This document shows, in pieces, positions 13,065 through 13,657 of a stretch of 13,657 bases of DNA; positions within the stretch are counted from its first letter, which is position 1, and each line of letters opens with the position of its first letter. The notes under the pieces were generated by a model, which made no database searches, was not told the origin of the DNA, and was given only the letters and a program-made list of their open reading frames with translations. Both the position numbers and the translations under genes were made by a program. Source of the stretch: Actinomycetes bacterium. Its GTDB lineage: Bacteria; Actinomycetota; Acidimicrobiia; Acidimicrobiales; Palsa-688. Location of the stretch: NCBI GenBank assembly GCA_021816565.1, contig JAKAXN010000089.1:1-13657 (forward strand). Direction: 5' to 3'.

Positions 13065-13637
13065 CTAGGTGCCGCACTCCTGGCTGGTGACCGGCCAGGC
13101 CCCCCAGCCCTGCTGCTGCTGGACCTGCTGGGCCACCGCCGTCTGCTCCGCCGCCGAGGCGTCCGCCGGGTTTCCGGTGCCGCCCCCGGCCTGCCAGCTG
13201 CTCATCGTGAACTGGTACATGCCGTAGTAGCCGTTGCCCGTATCGGTGGCCGGGTTGCCACCCGACTCGTGCTGGGCGATGCAGGCCCAGACACCCGACG
13301 GTGAATAGCCAGCGGGCGTGTAGCTGCTCGTCGGGCTGTAGCTGCTTTCGGTGACCTGCGGGACCGAGGCCGGGGCGTGCCACCCGGCCGGCGGGATCTG
13401 CAGGGTCCAGCCGGTGTCGAGCGGGGACCACAGATCCTTGTGGTTCCACGCCGCCAGGTCCTGCATGGTGACGCCGTAGCGCTGGCTTACCGACCAGTAG
13501 GAGTCGCCCGGTGCAACCTGATATGCCGCCTGGCCGGGCAGGACCACCTGTGAGGAGTCACTGGCCGCCCATGCCGGGGCCGATGACAGGGAAATGCCGG
13601 CAGCGGTGATGGCCGCCGAGATGAGGGCGCGTTTCAA
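13065..13637 (-). CDS. Secreted LysM plus Rpf-like transglycosylase (resuscitation-promoting-factor family)
   Basis: This 190-residue exported protein is expected to cleave peptidoglycan. It has a Sec signal peptide (MKRALISAAI start, hydrophobic core, likely cleavage after AWA at residue 24), a LysM cell-wall-binding domain (about 38-82, YQVAPGDSYWSVSQRYGV), a Ser/Tyr/Pro linker (about 88-113) and a C-terminal Rpf-like transglycosylase domain (114-190). That domain shows WACIAQHESGGN (117-128, catalytic Glu124), TGNGYYGMYQF (133-143) and QGWGAWPV (176-183). Cys118 and Cys188 are placed for the family's disulfide. The start is TTG (13635-13637), supported by AAAGGAG 6 nt upstream; no ATG or GTG gives a better signal peptide. 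The domain order is the reverse of Micrococcus luteus Rpf. Upstream control cannot be seen because the window ends 20 bp before the start. Confidence 0.92.
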   Translation of the reverse strand: MKRALISAAITAAGISLSSAPAWAASDSSQVVLPGQAAYQVAPGDSYWSVSQRYGVTMQDLAAWNHKDLWSPLDTGWTLQIPPAGWHAPASVPQVTESSYSPTSSYTPAGYSPSGVWACIAQHESGGNPATDTGNGYYGMYQFTMSSWQAGGGTGNPADASAAEQTAVAQQVQQQQGWGAWPVTSQECGT

Positions 13638-13643
13638 GCGGCT

Positions 13644-13650
13644 CTCCTTT
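13644..13650 (-). promoter_or_regulatory. Shine-Dalgarno deciding the TTG start of the Rpf-like gene
   Basis: AAAGGAG on the minus strand ends 6 nt before TTG (13635-13637). The spacing is ideal and the resulting N-terminus is a complete Sec signal peptide, which together fix this unusual start codon. Confidence 0.8.
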
Positions 13651-13657
13651 CTCGATG

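Noticed and set aside
1..13657. tRNA, rRNA, CRISPR arrays, insertion sequences or phage genes
   Set aside because: None was seen on either strand by reading; no transposase, integrase or regularly spaced repeats.

Overview
The window is very GC-rich bacterial DNA with tightly packed genes, short intergenic gaps and long spurious open frames on the antisense strand. Gene content points to a high-GC actinobacterium (Actinomycetota): an Rpf-type secreted transglycosylase, a DUF1876 protein, a tetronasin-type ABC exporter and PPK2. I cannot place it more finely; an Acidimicrobiia-like lineage would fit but is only a guess.

Left third (1-7682, all on the minus strand, read right to left): a ceramidase-family amidohydrolase (5751-7682), a PPK2 polyphosphate kinase (4913-5704), a 913-residue P-type ATPase (2119-4860), an ABC ATPase (1156-2106) and its ABC-2 permease (1159 to beyond the left edge). 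The last three are spaced like an operon: 12 bp between the P-type ATPase and the ABC ATPase, then an ATGA overlap. The two upstream genes follow at gaps of about 50 bp. The P-type ATPase keeps its whole catalytic machinery but lacks nearly all the classical Ca2+ ligands in M5 and M6. The ceramidase has no signal peptide.

Middle (7683-9982): a stress-type cluster. A divergent promoter region with a symmetric -10-like element separates the ceramidase from a DUF1876 protein (+). A DUF2267 protein (-) converges on it. Divergent from that is an archease (+) with a roughly 95-residue N-terminal extension, followed directly by a decayed remnant of rtcB, the RNA ligase that archease normally activates. 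The remnant carries an internal deletion that removes the catalytic histidine and most of the protein, plus a frameshift near its end. From memory, DUF1876, archease and RtcB genes also sit together in Mycobacterium tuberculosis (Rv2632c, Rv2630, Rv2631), so this looks like an old neighbourhood in which the ligase has been lost locally. A small Cys/His-containing hypothetical gene (-) follows.

Right third (9983-13657): an SDR oxidoreductase (-), a LysR-type regulator (-) and a divergent YeiH-family transporter (+). The regulator and transporter start codons lie on the two arms of a 17-bp dyad with T-N11-A spacing, a likely autoregulatory LysR operator. A strong hairpin (13011-13042) separates the transporter from a convergent secreted LysM plus Rpf-like cell-wall hydrolase (-), whose TTG start is fixed by a clear Shine-Dalgarno sequence.

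The most unusual elements are the archease with a dead rtcB beside it, the 18-bp perfect palindrome overlapping the archease ribosome binding site, the possible leader-RNA switch ahead of DUF1876, and the P-type ATPase with a remodelled ion site.
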